From positions 1 to 64,000 of the forward strand of contig DATNPX010000003.1 of assembly GCA_036702975.1 (NCBI GenBank): 64,000 nucleotides of DNA, written 5' to 3'. Positions 41,521 to 49,426 of the stretch are shown piece by piece. The translations under genes and the position numbers were made by a program. The notes beneath the pieces are model-generated. The model saw only the letters and a program-made list of their open reading frames with translations, did not search any database and was not told the DNA's origin. Each line of letters opens with the position of its first letter. Position 1 is the stretch's first letter. The DNA is from DATNPX01 sp036702975 (GTDB lineage Bacteria; Cyanobacteriota; Vampirovibrionia; Obscuribacterales; Obscuribacteraceae).

Positions 41521-43101
41521 ATGAAGAACAGCAATCCGACAGCCACCGTGCCGCCACTGTCATCGGTACCAAACGAACCAAGCCTCGACAATTTGCCCGC
41601 AGGTATTCAAAACTTTAGCTATGACCAACACGCGGTAATACCCACCCATGTCCACATTGGACTCGGCTGGTTCTCGATGGCCCATCTGGCGGCCATCGCC
41701 AACCAGTACATGAACGAAACAGGAAAGCTTGATTGGGGAATTGTCGGTGTCTCAATGCATAACCGGAGCACCATTGACGCGCTGGCAAAAACCAAAAATC
41801 GAATCGTGCTCTCCCAGCGCGAGAACTCCACCAGAAATGTGATCGTCGTGGGGTCAATCGTAGACACGATATTCGCGCCCGATGATCCGCAGAAACTGGT
41901 CAAGCGAATGTCCAATCCACAAACAAAACTAATCAGTTTCACGGTGACTGCGGGCGGTCACCACATGCTCGATCAGAATGGCAATCTGAACCTGACATCG
42001 CCAGACATAGTGCATGATCTCAATTACCACGGCGAAAGCACTGACCATCCGCACACGATATATTGGCCCCTCGCAAGCTTCAGCCTTGAGCGTATGCAGT
42101 TAGAGAAAGCCACCGGTGTCGCACTACCTTGTACAATTCTCTCGCTGGACAATGTTCAAAGAAACTCGGAAACGCTGAAAACGGCTTTGCAGCAGTATAT
42201 CAAGGCTAGTTTCGAAGCTCCAGAAGAAGTTCTGACTTGGATTGATAAAAATCTGGACTTCAGGATCACTGTCGTGGACAGAATCACTCCGAAGGACACA
42301 ATCGAGGCGCACAGCGAATTCAAGGATGACTTCGGATTCGACCCGGCAGTGCTCGTAAACACGGAAATGAGATGGCAACTCGCCGTTCAGAATGGTCGCT
42401 TCTGGGTTCCTGACTGGCAGAAAACGGGCGTGAAGGAAGTAAGCGATATCGAGTTGGTCTGGAAAGCCAAATATCTGGGGCTGAACGCAGCCCATCAGAT
42501 TTTAGGCAACGCCGGGCTCAGGCTCGGACTCCGCTATATCTACGAAGTGATGGAGCTGGCGGAGATGAGGCAACTGGTTGAACTCTTTCACGCTGAACTG
42601 GCAACGGCTCTGGGTTACGAACTGATGAGGGATTACGGCGCGACGGTGCGCAGTCGGTTCGCCGACCACGCGCTCAAAGACCAGAATCGCCGGGTATGCG
42701 CTGGAGGGCGGCGAAAAGCATCAGAGCGAGTTGCCTACGCCTATGAAGTGATTGTGCAGACTGGTGATGGTACACGCCAGAGTCGTGTCCCCGTCTTCAC
42801 CTTCGCGAACTGGCTCCTCAATCTGCAAGGGATTGATGAGAGAGGCATTGAGCTAGAGCAGGACGATCCCGACTTGCCTTTGCTTGCGGACGTGGCTACG
42901 GATGTCTCGAACTGGCTGCGCTCTGGAAGTGACTGGCAGAAACTAGCGCAGATTCTGCGGCGGATCGGGGAAATCTTTGCCGACAACCGCATGATCCTTC
43001 TGGCTACCAAGAGCAGCTTCCTGCACGAGCTGGCATGGTCGCTTGCGGAAATCTCGGAGCACGGAATCCTTTTGGCGGCCCGGCACCTGCTGGAGCGATA
43101 A
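41521..43101 (+). CDS. Mannitol dehydrogenase / fructuronate reductase family protein
   Basis: 526 residues, near the 490-residue size of long-chain polyol dehydrogenases. N-terminal Rossmann motif THVHIGLGWFSMAHLAAI, then WGIVGVSMHN, TVTAGGHHM, the mid-protein LDNVQRNSE, and VVDRITP. The C-terminal domain has the catalytic region KAKYLGLNAAHQILGNAG, with lysine, asparagine and histidine placed as in Pseudomonas mannitol 2-dehydrogenase. It oxidises a polyol or reduces a keto sugar with NAD(P)(H). AAAGG is 6 bases before ATG 41521. A sugar-phosphatase-like gene follows on the same strand. Confidence 0.9.
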   Translation: MKNSNPTATVPPLSSVPNEPSLDNLPAGIQNFSYDQHAVIPTHVHIGLGWFSMAHLAAIANQYMNETGKLDWGIVGVSMHNRSTIDALAKTKNRIVLSQRENSTRNVIVVGSIVDTIFAPDDPQKLVKRMSNPQTKLISFTVTAGGHHMLDQNGNLNLTSPDIVHDLNYHGESTDHPHTIYWPLASFSLERMQLEKATGVALPCTILSLDNVQRNSETLKTALQQYIKASFEAPEEVLTWIDKNLDFRITVVDRITPKDTIEAHSEFKDDFGFDPAVLVNTEMRWQLAVQNGRFWVPDWQKTGVKEVSDIELVWKAKYLGLNAAHQILGNAGLRLGLRYIYEVMELAEMRQLVELFHAELATALGYELMRDYGATVRSRFADHALKDQNRRVCAGGRRKASERVAYAYEVIVQTGDGTRQSRVPVFTFANWLLNLQGIDERGIELEQDDPDLPLLADVATDVSNWLRSGSDWQKLAQILRRIGEIFADNRMILLATKSSFLHELAWSLAEISEHGILLAARHLLER

Positions 43102-43123
43102 CAGTCAGGCAAAAACGTTGCTG

Positions 43124-43186
43124 GTGGGGCACTTTCATTAGTGTCTCACGGCAGTCCATCGAGGGGCACCATAAATAGTGCCCCTC
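43124..43186 (+). terminator. Two tandem hairpins after the mannitol dehydrogenase gene
   Basis: GTGGGGCACT (43124-43133) pairs with AGTGTCTCAC (43140-43149) using two G-T pairs. GAGGGGCAC (43161-43169) pairs perfectly with GTGCCCCTC (43178-43186). The tail after the second is C/T-rich rather than pure T. Confidence 0.65.
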
Positions 43187-43266
43187 CTCAACATCTCGAC
43201 GTTCAACAAAATCAAATTTAACTCTCGCTCTAACAACAACACCTATGAAAGGTATGATTCAAGATC

Positions 43267-44142
43267 ATGATCACTAAGCAGGAATATCAACAACTCTCCG
43301 ACGCCGTTCGCACCGCCGGCGTTGGAAACATCGAACGCATCGTGCAGTGCGCAAATGAGGGAGTAATGTCAGTGCGGAACCTCCTGTTTCTGATAGAGGT
43401 TCGCCAGAAATTCCCCCTCCAAATTTATGACATGGATGGAACACTCGCTGATACCGAGCCAACAGCATTCATGGGCAATGCCCGTGTCATGAACCGCTTC
43501 GGGAAACGTAATCATCGTGATTTCAATTTCACGGGAGCGCAACTGTTGAAGGCATACGTGGGCCGAAGTTTCACAAGCGTAGCGCTGGAGCTACAGAAGA
43601 CACACGGCTTCACGGTGTCCGCAGAAGAACTGGAATATTATGCGCGCCTCGAAAAGCGCACCGTCATGCAACAATTTAGGGTCTGCGGCATCGCGCCAGT
43701 GGCGGGCAGCAAAAACCTCATCGTGGCCAGCGCTGCGGTGGGATTCAAACTTGCTATTGCCAGCAGCAGTGCACACGAGCGCATAATGCTTTGCGTTAGA
43801 CTACTGGGTTTGTCCGAGTATTTCACGTCTGATCGTTGCTTTAGCGGCACCGATATGAAAGCATCCAAACCGAAACCTGACGTTTACATCAAAACCGCAG
43901 AATCAATGGGTGAACTGCCGGGGCGCTGCATTTCATTTGAGGACGCGGAGAACGGAGTGATATCGGCACGAGATGCAGGCATTGGTATCAGACTCGGCAT
44001 CACAGACTTGACACCGGTGCCATTGCGAGCCTCAATGGAAGAAACACTGTGCAAGGCGGGCGCGCACGCGGCGACAGCCAGCTTCGACCGAATGCCGGAG
44101 CTTATGTGGAGTCTCGCGTCGTCCAAATCTTCCAAGTCTTAG
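43267..44142 (+). CDS. HAD-superfamily phosphatase, beta-phosphoglucomutase-like
   Basis: 291 residues. A ~50-residue N-terminal extension precedes the HAD domain. All four motifs are present: DMDGTLADTEP with nucleophile Asp55 and acid Asp57, SSSAHE (motif II), KPKPD (motif III lysine) and FEDAENGV (motif IV). The alpha-helical cap between motifs I and II marks the subfamily that acts on small sugar phosphates. AAAGG lies ~14 bases before ATG 43267, which is long; a 7-codon frame begins in between. With the preceding dehydrogenase it could complete a sugar-phosphate-to-polyol route, but this is context only. Confidence 0.85.
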   Translation: MITKQEYQQLSDAVRTAGVGNIERIVQCANEGVMSVRNLLFLIEVRQKFPLQIYDMDGTLADTEPTAFMGNARVMNRFGKRNHRDFNFTGAQLLKAYVGRSFTSVALELQKTHGFTVSAEELEYYARLEKRTVMQQFRVCGIAPVAGSKNLIVASAAVGFKLAIASSSAHERIMLCVRLLGLSEYFTSDRCFSGTDMKASKPKPDVYIKTAESMGELPGRCISFEDAENGVISARDAGIGIRLGITDLTPVPLRASMEETLCKAGAHAATASFDRMPELMWSLASSKSSKS

Positions 44143-44228
44143 CACAATTGGCTACTGTAAGTTCGGTGAATCGCCTAATACGAATCGGCACCAAGAATGG
44201 TGCTCACACAACGAAAGGTAGAAGTGAC

Positions 44229-44444
44229 ATGAGTGGATCTCAGCAACCACAGCAGCAGCATCTGTCAGAACAACAGAAACAGAACACAGAAATCGAACGC
44301 ATATTCGGCGGAGCGAGGGGGAATACGAGAAAGTATAAAAGGATCGACTGCGACTTTACGATTGACATCGAGAAGTCGCGCGAAAGTGAGTTCCGTGCAT
44401 ACCTGCGCAAGATCAAGGCGACAGATGCGTTTCTCATCGCCTGA
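44229..44444 (+). CDS. Small protein with FGGA motif, paralogue of the 44838-45068 product (71 aa)
   Basis: ATG 44229 has AAAGG 10 bases upstream; an upstream in-frame start at 44049 would overlap the HAD gene. A Gln/Ser-rich start leads to EIERIFGGARGNT, then a basic beta-like stretch and SEFRAYLRKIKATDAF. The second half aligns with the product of 44838-45068 on the other strand: both have FGGAxGxT, R-x-D-x-x-F-x-I, R-x-SEFR and a closing A-(D/E)-x-F. E-I-x-x-I-F-GG resembles a double-glycine leader, but the chain after GG is the conserved part. Hairpin terminator follows. Confidence 0.65.
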   Translation: MSGSQQPQQQHLSEQQKQNTEIERIFGGARGNTRKYKRIDCDFTIDIEKSRESEFRAYLRKIKATDAFLIA

Positions 44445-44472
44445 ATCTAAATAGCCTCCATCCCAGTCCAGA

Positions 44473-44506
44473 CAGGGGTTTCAGCGGGTAACCGCAGGAA
44501 CCCCTG
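44473..44506 (+). terminator. Hairpin after the plus-strand FGGA gene
   Basis: CAGGGGTT (44473-44480) pairs with AACCCCTG (44499-44506), with an inner GCGG/CCGC pair. The following bases are A/T-rich (AATAATTTA). Confidence 0.7.
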
Positions 44507-44770
44507 GTGCAATAATTTAGTCAGCCTACTCACATTCTTTGTCAGATCAAAATTACCGAAATAATTTTATTTCTGTTATTAATTGCGAAATAGAACTGAT
44601 GCCAAGAGAGCCGAAGCAAGTACTGTTGAGCGAGAGTGTTGAACGTAGATGACACTGCCGTATATTTTGCAAAGCGCGGCAGGGAATCGAACTTATCAGT
44701 CGAAAAAAACTCAACTGCAAATTCAGTCATCGAATGCTCGACAGCCGAAACAAGTAGCCAGAAACAGAAG

Positions 44771-44800
44771 GGGACCTCTGCGAGATATCACAGAAGTCCC
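44771..44800 (-). terminator. Terminator of the minus-strand FGGA gene
   Basis: On the minus strand GGGACTTCTG and CAGAGGTCCC form a 10-bp stem with one mismatch, followed by the T-rich CTTCTGTTTCTGG. It lies 38 bases past the stop at 44838. Confidence 0.75.
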
Positions 44801-44837
44801 AAGTGTCATTCGTTACTCAGCCAGTGCTATTGGCGAT

Positions 44838-45068
44838 TTATGCTGTGTGTGCTTGGAAGTCCTCGCTGGCATTCATGCCACGCAGGGTTTCGCGGAACTC
44901 GGACTGTCGTTGCGCGGACACAGGAATTTGAAAGCTACCGTCTTTCCGCACAAACAGTATTGTTGCCCCGGACGCGCCGCCAAAAACACTTAACAGCTCG
45001 GCGTTCTGCATGACCTTATACCCGTCTGCGGGAGCTTTAGTAGTGGAATTAGGTGCTGCTGCACACAT
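44838..45068 (-). CDS. Small protein with ELLSVFGG motif (76 aa)
   Basis: ATG 45068 has AAGGA 7 bases upstream. The product starts MCAAAPNSTTKAPADGYK, then NAELLSVFGGASGATILFV, a short beta-like region and SEFRETLRGMNASEDF. ELLSVFGG fits the consensus of double-glycine leader peptides (E-L-x-x-V/I-x-G-G) that C39 peptidases cut. The region after GG is conserved in the paralogue at 44229, which would be the mature peptide. No C39 transporter is nearby, although a C39-like peptidase domain occurs in the 927-aa protein at 51887. Confidence 0.65.
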   Translation of the reverse strand: MCAAAPNSTTKAPADGYKVMQNAELLSVFGGASGATILFVRKDGSFQIPVSAQRQSEFRETLRGMNASEDFQAHTA

Positions 45069-45824
45069 ACGAATTTCCTTCCTCTATATGACATGGCGAA
45101 AGCACAACATTGGCGCAAGGCGATACATTTTGCGGTCGAATTACCGCTCTGTCGATTCCGATATCAGGCTTGTGGATTTCAGACAACGGTTAGCAAATCA
45201 TTATTGACTCCTTATGTTCGACGACTTTATTTTCAGGTGCTTCAATCTTTCGAGTTAACTGATTCTGCCTCCTTTCACCGCAACCGCGATAAGCCACCAA
45301 CCAGCTTAAAACTGGATTGATGGCTTGTTTGTCGGCGTTATCCGAAGTGAGCGGAAGCGGTTTTTATCTCGAGGGAAATGAAAATTGAAGCACCCAACAC
45401 TAACCATTTTGCTGGTTGTCATGCAAGAGTTGTCGCGAAATTAGAGGTCTACTCTGTGCGCCTCTGTGGACACTCCTGGAGAGAAAAAATAAAAGATCGA
45501 AATCAAGGGACAATCTCATTTTTGCGACTAACGCACTTTCACCAACATATCACCTGCTGAAATTTGTGTGGAAGTATGACAAGACATCTCACTGATATTG
45601 CGTGCGCAAGAAGCTGCAAATTAGGGTTGAGTTGTTCGATGCAATAAAGAACAGGAAGTAAGAGTGAAAAACCGCGAATAACCCAAGCCACGAATAACAA
45701 TCCCCTCAACTAAAACATTGACAGAGCGCGAACACTCAGGCGCTGAGATAAAGCTCCAGTTCCACAACAATTACATGTTGTGAAAGTAACTTGGCAATCA
45801 CATTACGGAACTGGAGGAGAGAAC
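45069..45824. other. Long intergenic region, no gene supported
   Basis: About 755 bases upstream of two divergent genes. Open frames here have no ribosome-binding sites. No convincing repeat or hairpin was seen. Promoters for both flanking genes should lie here. Confidence 0.5.
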
Positions 45825-46754
45825 ATGCCAGATTGGATTGCAAAAGATGCTCGACTGATCAGCGACAATTTGGAAAAATATGCTCTTACCGGTGACACTG
45901 ATGCACTGGCGCGCGCACGCCTCGAATGCCTGGAACTTTACAAGAAAGAGGCGATTGACAAAACTATTTCCCCGCAAGAATTTCGAGAATTACAGACGGA
46001 TATTTTTCAAAACATCAAATATGACATCTACGATTCAAACAACAAAGGACTGATGAACGGCATTGGCGTGCAAGCTTTCATAAGCCAGGAGGAAAACGCG
46101 ATCAAAAACAATCAGTCTCATCTTTCAACCGACACCGACACGCTATTAGAGGTTAATCCTAACCTACCGTTCGCATCACTTTCAGACGCAGACAAACAGA
46201 AGGCAGCAAGCGATGCAATTTTAAGAAATGGCTTTGGTCTTTTGGAGCTTGGAGCAGATCCGAACGTATCCGCAACATTGATGAATGGTGCGTGGACAGT
46301 CAACGACCATCAATACGGACTCAATTTTCAGATGAACGCAATGTCGGCTAATTCGGATTTCGTTATAGGAGCGGATAATCAAATTACTGAGTTGCCAATT
46401 CTTCCGGCCAGCATGAATACCACAGCTCAGAACATTGCACAAGCAACCAGAGACAGTTTCAAATCCTGGTACCAACAAACCGAGGGCCTAAGAGAAAAAG
46501 AATACGCTCGCGAACAATACCTTAGTGCGGTGCTCGCGCTCAGTTCCATCAATACCCCCGAGAGCCGGGCCGAACTTGCATTGTTCAAAAAAACGATAGT
46601 TTCTGACCTCACCGCACTCGGTGAAACCGACGGACAAGCTCTCGCTCAATTCGGAATTATCGACATCGTCAATGATGACGGTTCAATCAACCAGCCAAAT
46701 ATGATGAAAGCATATCAACTGATCAGCCAGGACTCAGAAGAAGTAAAACCATAA
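45825..46754 (+). CDS. Hypothetical helical protein (309 aa)
   Basis: ATG 45825 has GGAGG 7 bases upstream, preferred over an upstream start at 45780. The product begins MPDWIAKDARLISDNLEKYA. It is acidic, Asn/Gln rich and mostly helical, with YDSNNKGLMNGIGVQAFISQ and LSSINTPESRAELALFKKTI. No signal peptide, membrane helix or known domain. The style resembles the N-terminal regions of the giant proteins at 30491 and 59981, but no clear alignment can be made by eye. Confidence 0.7.
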   Translation: MPDWIAKDARLISDNLEKYALTGDTDALARARLECLELYKKEAIDKTISPQEFRELQTDIFQNIKYDIYDSNNKGLMNGIGVQAFISQEENAIKNNQSHLSTDTDTLLEVNPNLPFASLSDADKQKAASDAILRNGFGLLELGADPNVSATLMNGAWTVNDHQYGLNFQMNAMSANSDFVIGADNQITELPILPASMNTTAQNIAQATRDSFKSWYQQTEGLREKEYAREQYLSAVLALSSINTPESRAELALFKKTIVSDLTALGETDGQALAQFGIIDIVNDDGSINQPNMMKAYQLISQDSEEVKP

Positions 46755-46848
46755 TCATAGTCGTCTAACAATGTCTACAAACTAGCGCACAACACAATGG
46801 CCGCACAGGCAACAACAAATCGAACGAATTCGTAGAAAGGATCGTTTC

Positions 46849-47577
46849 GTGAAGACAACAGCCAACTCGAGAATTGTTTGTTGGCCAGAACGTAATTGGG
46901 CCACTCGGGAATTTCAAAGATTCACAGGGAGGTTTGACCTAGATGAAACCAGCGGTCTCTATTTTGACTGCGACATCTACTCGCCACACAAGAGACTTAT
47001 TGTGCAGGCATTTCAATACACTCCGGAGCTTCTACGCCAGGCGGCCAATTCATTAGCCCTCACAGTCAGCACAACCAGAGCGCCGCGAACCTTACTTGGA
47101 GATCAGTCCGCTGTATACGGTGATTGGGACAGACCTCCACACCAGATATCGCCACATCTCGAAATGAGCGAAGCGAGTATAGTCCCAGAACTATTGCTTC
47201 CACACCTTGTGCACGAGTGCTCACATCTTTTTTGGGCACTTCAATCAAAGTCAGCGAGAGACCGGTATCAACAGGAGATATTGAAGCTGGCAGAGGGGCA
47301 CGCAGAGGAAGTGACACTCTATGCGCAACGATTTTTCAACTCATGGCAGAAATCCAAAGAAGCTGGCGGTGCTGCGGAAACCAGCAAACGTGCAGCGCAA
47401 AAATGGCTAGTGGAGTCATTCTGCGAAACGGTGAGCAAAATTTGCTGCCCATGGTACAAAAAAGAAGAATTGCTCGACTCACTGCACTTGATCCACGCAC
47501 GCCATGACATCATGGGATCTATATTCGGATTAGTCGTTGAAACTCAACGGCGGGAAGCGATCAATTTCAACACCTAA
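46849..47577 (+). CDS. Putative zinc metalloprotease (gluzincin-like), 242 aa
   Basis: The start is GTG 46849 with AAAGGA 7 bases upstream. Residues 122-126 read HECSH, the HExxH zinc motif, inside a hydrophobic helix (LLPHLVHECSHLFWAL). About 23 residues on, LAEGHAEE contains EGxAE with Glu149, the usual third ligand of gluzincin peptidases. A late ESFCETVSKICC cysteine pair may bind metal or form disulfides. No signal peptide, so it acts inside the cell or is exported another way. The specific family is not recognised. An intrinsic terminator follows. Confidence 0.75.
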   Translation: MKTTANSRIVCWPERNWATREFQRFTGRFDLDETSGLYFDCDIYSPHKRLIVQAFQYTPELLRQAANSLALTVSTTRAPRTLLGDQSAVYGDWDRPPHQISPHLEMSEASIVPELLLPHLVHECSHLFWALQSKSARDRYQQEILKLAEGHAEEVTLYAQRFFNSWQKSKEAGGAAETSKRAAQKWLVESFCETVSKICCPWYKKEELLDSLHLIHARHDIMGSIFGLVVETQRREAINFNT

Positions 47578-47613
47578 ATTCAACACTAGCTGACGCGATC
47601 GTGCAATCGAATC

Positions 47614-47652
47614 AAAGGTCCAGGTAGTTCCTGGACCTTTTGATTCTTTTTC
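47614..47652 (+). terminator. Intrinsic terminator after the metalloprotease gene
   Basis: Perfect 11-bp stem AAAGGTCCAGG (47614-47624) / CCTGGACCTTT (47630-47640) with a 5-base loop, followed by TGATTCTTTTT. Flanking ATC/GAT can extend it. Confidence 0.92.
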
Positions 47653-47685
47653 ACTTTAAAGAGGCTTCCTTGGAACTCGACAAGG

Positions 47686-48375
47686 TTACTTTTTCGAATT
47701 CATATCAGGTGGCGCAACATCATTCATTCCCAAATAAAGAATTGAAATGCCACCATCTTTATTGACACAAGCTACGTAATCTTGCAAACGGCTATCCTGG
47801 GCTCGACGTCTATTGAAGTCGGCGATATAGACTGCATGATCAATCGGCACGCTACCGGCAGGTGCATTAGCACTTCTTGCTTCTGTATCAGCTTGCAATA
47901 AAGCACTCGTCAAACTTGCGGCAGCAGCGGAAGGCTTGAGCGGAGATGCCGACAGAATGTCAAGCGAGTTGTTTATATAAACCTCCGTTTTAAAATCAAC
48001 ATTGAAGTTAAACGTATCCGGAGCAGTCACGGTGAGCTGAACATCCGTAGGGTCAGCCTGAGCCATTCCTTGAATCAATGAAGACAAAGCTTGACCTCGT
48101 TGTTTAGGGTCGCTTAGCGCCTGGATCGCTGTCACATCGGCATTGTATTGAACGGTGCTATCTACATTTTTTCCATCGGCTAATTCTTGTCCGATTTTTT
48201 GACCTTCTTGATAAATTTCTAGATTCGTCATGGTGGCCGGGTCAAAAGTTCCTTGCTGAGCATGCACCCTGGAATCATTTGACATCGAAGCCATTTGATA
48301 ATCAGCGAACAGCGTCGCGGAAGAATCGGTAGGACTCACATTGCTCGAATCGGCAAATCGCTCAAGTCTATTCAT
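47686..48375 (-). CDS. Hypothetical protein (229 aa)
   Basis: 229 residues beginning MNRLERFADSSNVSPTDSS. Helical and low-complexity N-terminal half; the second half has beta-like DVQLTVTAPDTFNFNVDFKT and a C-terminal VACVNKDGGISILYLGMNDV. GGAGAG is 7 bases before ATG 48375. No recognised domain. It is convergent with the metalloprotease gene, sharing the terminator region. Confidence 0.7.
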   Translation of the reverse strand: MNRLERFADSSNVSPTDSSATLFADYQMASMSNDSRVHAQQGTFDPATMTNLEIYQEGQKIGQELADGKNVDSTVQYNADVTAIQALSDPKQRGQALSSLIQGMAQADPTDVQLTVTAPDTFNFNVDFKTEVYINNSLDILSASPLKPSAAAASLTSALLQADTEARSANAPAGSVPIDHAVYIADFNRRRAQDSRLQDYVACVNKDGGISILYLGMNDVAPPDMNSKK

Positions 48376-48596
48376 TTAATTGCTCTCCACTGGGATATGC
48401 CAAATAGAGTAGGTCGAGAACCAATAAAATTTGTAGAAACCACATGCGGGTTCCACGAAGTCGACGAATTTTCAACTGCGCAATTCTGTCAAAAAAATTC
48501 CACAACTTTTATACTTGCCGCTCTTACACTCATTCAGGTAAAGGCACAACCAAATCTGGTGGCACTCGTCACCGGACATATTGCGTGGATAGAAAT

Positions 48597-49166
48597 ATGG
48601 AATTTGGCGGAATTTGGAATACCTATGTAGAACTGAGCACTACGGCCTTTGAGAATGGGCACTACGACGTTGCAGAGACCATGCTGCGCGCCGCGTACCG
48701 GCAAGCACCGCGAGATGCTGATGGCGGTCACACGCGCATGGCGATTGTGCTGGAAAATCTCGCGGAAGTATTTGTCAAACAACAGCGATACGGTAAAGCT
48801 GAGCGAGTTTATCGAAGAGCATTAGGAATGAATGAGAGAGCGCGTGGCCGCGGCACCAGAAATGCTGCCAGAGTTTGCTTCAAGCTGGCGTACCTGTGCT
48901 TGCTGAGCGACCGACTGTCGATGTTCGATAAGTGGTATCAGAAAGCAATGGAAATCTGCAAAGTGTCCACCGATATACCGCTCGAAGAGCAAGCGACCCA
49001 GATGCTAAAGCTCGTTCAATACCTGCATAAACACAACAACCGGGAACTGGGTTGGACAATTTACAAACAACTGCTCTCAATGCGACAAGACATGCAACCA
49101 CCCGGTGCGGCGGAGGCTGTTGTCAACGCGGCCAAAATGATTGTGCCAAGCAATGTGAATCTTTGA
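48597..49166 (+). CDS. TPR protein (189 aa)
   Basis: From ATG 48597 (MEFGGIWNTYVEL) the product has three tetratricopeptide-like units: STTAFENGHYDVAETMLRAAY, ENLAEVFVKQQRYGKAERVY, and KLAYLCLLSDRLSMFDKWYQ. A longer frame from 48444 has an unnatural basic start. TPR solenoids bind peptides or other proteins. The last ten codons lie in a 44-bp unit that is tandemly duplicated downstream. A TPR-like fragment also occurs at 26382. Confidence 0.75.
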   Translation: MEFGGIWNTYVELSTTAFENGHYDVAETMLRAAYRQAPRDADGGHTRMAIVLENLAEVFVKQQRYGKAERVYRRALGMNERARGRGTRNAARVCFKLAYLCLLSDRLSMFDKWYQKAMEICKVSTDIPLEEQATQMLKLVQYLHKHNNRELGWTIYKQLLSMRQDMQPPGAAEAVVNAAKMIVPSNVNL

Positions 49167-49255
49167 CTATCACTGAAAAGATGATTGTGCCCAGCAAAAT
49201 GAATCTCTGACTATCACTGAAAAGATGGGTGCGCCAGGCAACATAAACCTCTCAC
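49137..49255. repeat. Tandem 44-bp duplication of the TPR gene 3' end
   Basis: Copy 1 (49137-49180) holds the last codons (MIVPSNVNL and stop) plus 14 downstream bases. Copy 2 (49181-49224) is ~91% identical and again encodes M-I-V-P-S-K-M-N-L-stop. A third, partial and more diverged copy extends to ~49255. The period is not a multiple of three and each unit brings its own stop codon. Confidence 0.9.
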
Positions 49256-49286
49256 AACAAACAGCCAAATACTAAACAATGGATCA

Positions 49287-49323
49287 GCCGACAGCTAATG
49301 CGAGTGTCGGTTATTCCATTTCT
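49287..49323 (+). terminator. Hairpin terminator past the duplicated units
   Basis: CCGACA (49288-49293) pairs with TGTCGG (49305-49310), followed by TTATTCCATTTCTC. It lies after the repeats and in the direction of the TPR gene. Confidence 0.6.
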
Positions 49324-49426
49324 CAACAAGGGTCTAACGAACTCGAGACAACAGAACTCGCCTGGCACAATCGGAGGGAATGAACACTCCCAAATCGATG
49401 CGCAGGTTCAGATTGCATTAACACTC

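Larger units (their letters stand above)
44445..44837. other. Convergent intergenic region with two hairpins
   Basis: Between the two FGGA paralogues, which point toward each other. It contains the terminator-like hairpins listed separately at 44473 and 44771 and no other gene with a ribosome-binding site. Confidence 0.5.
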
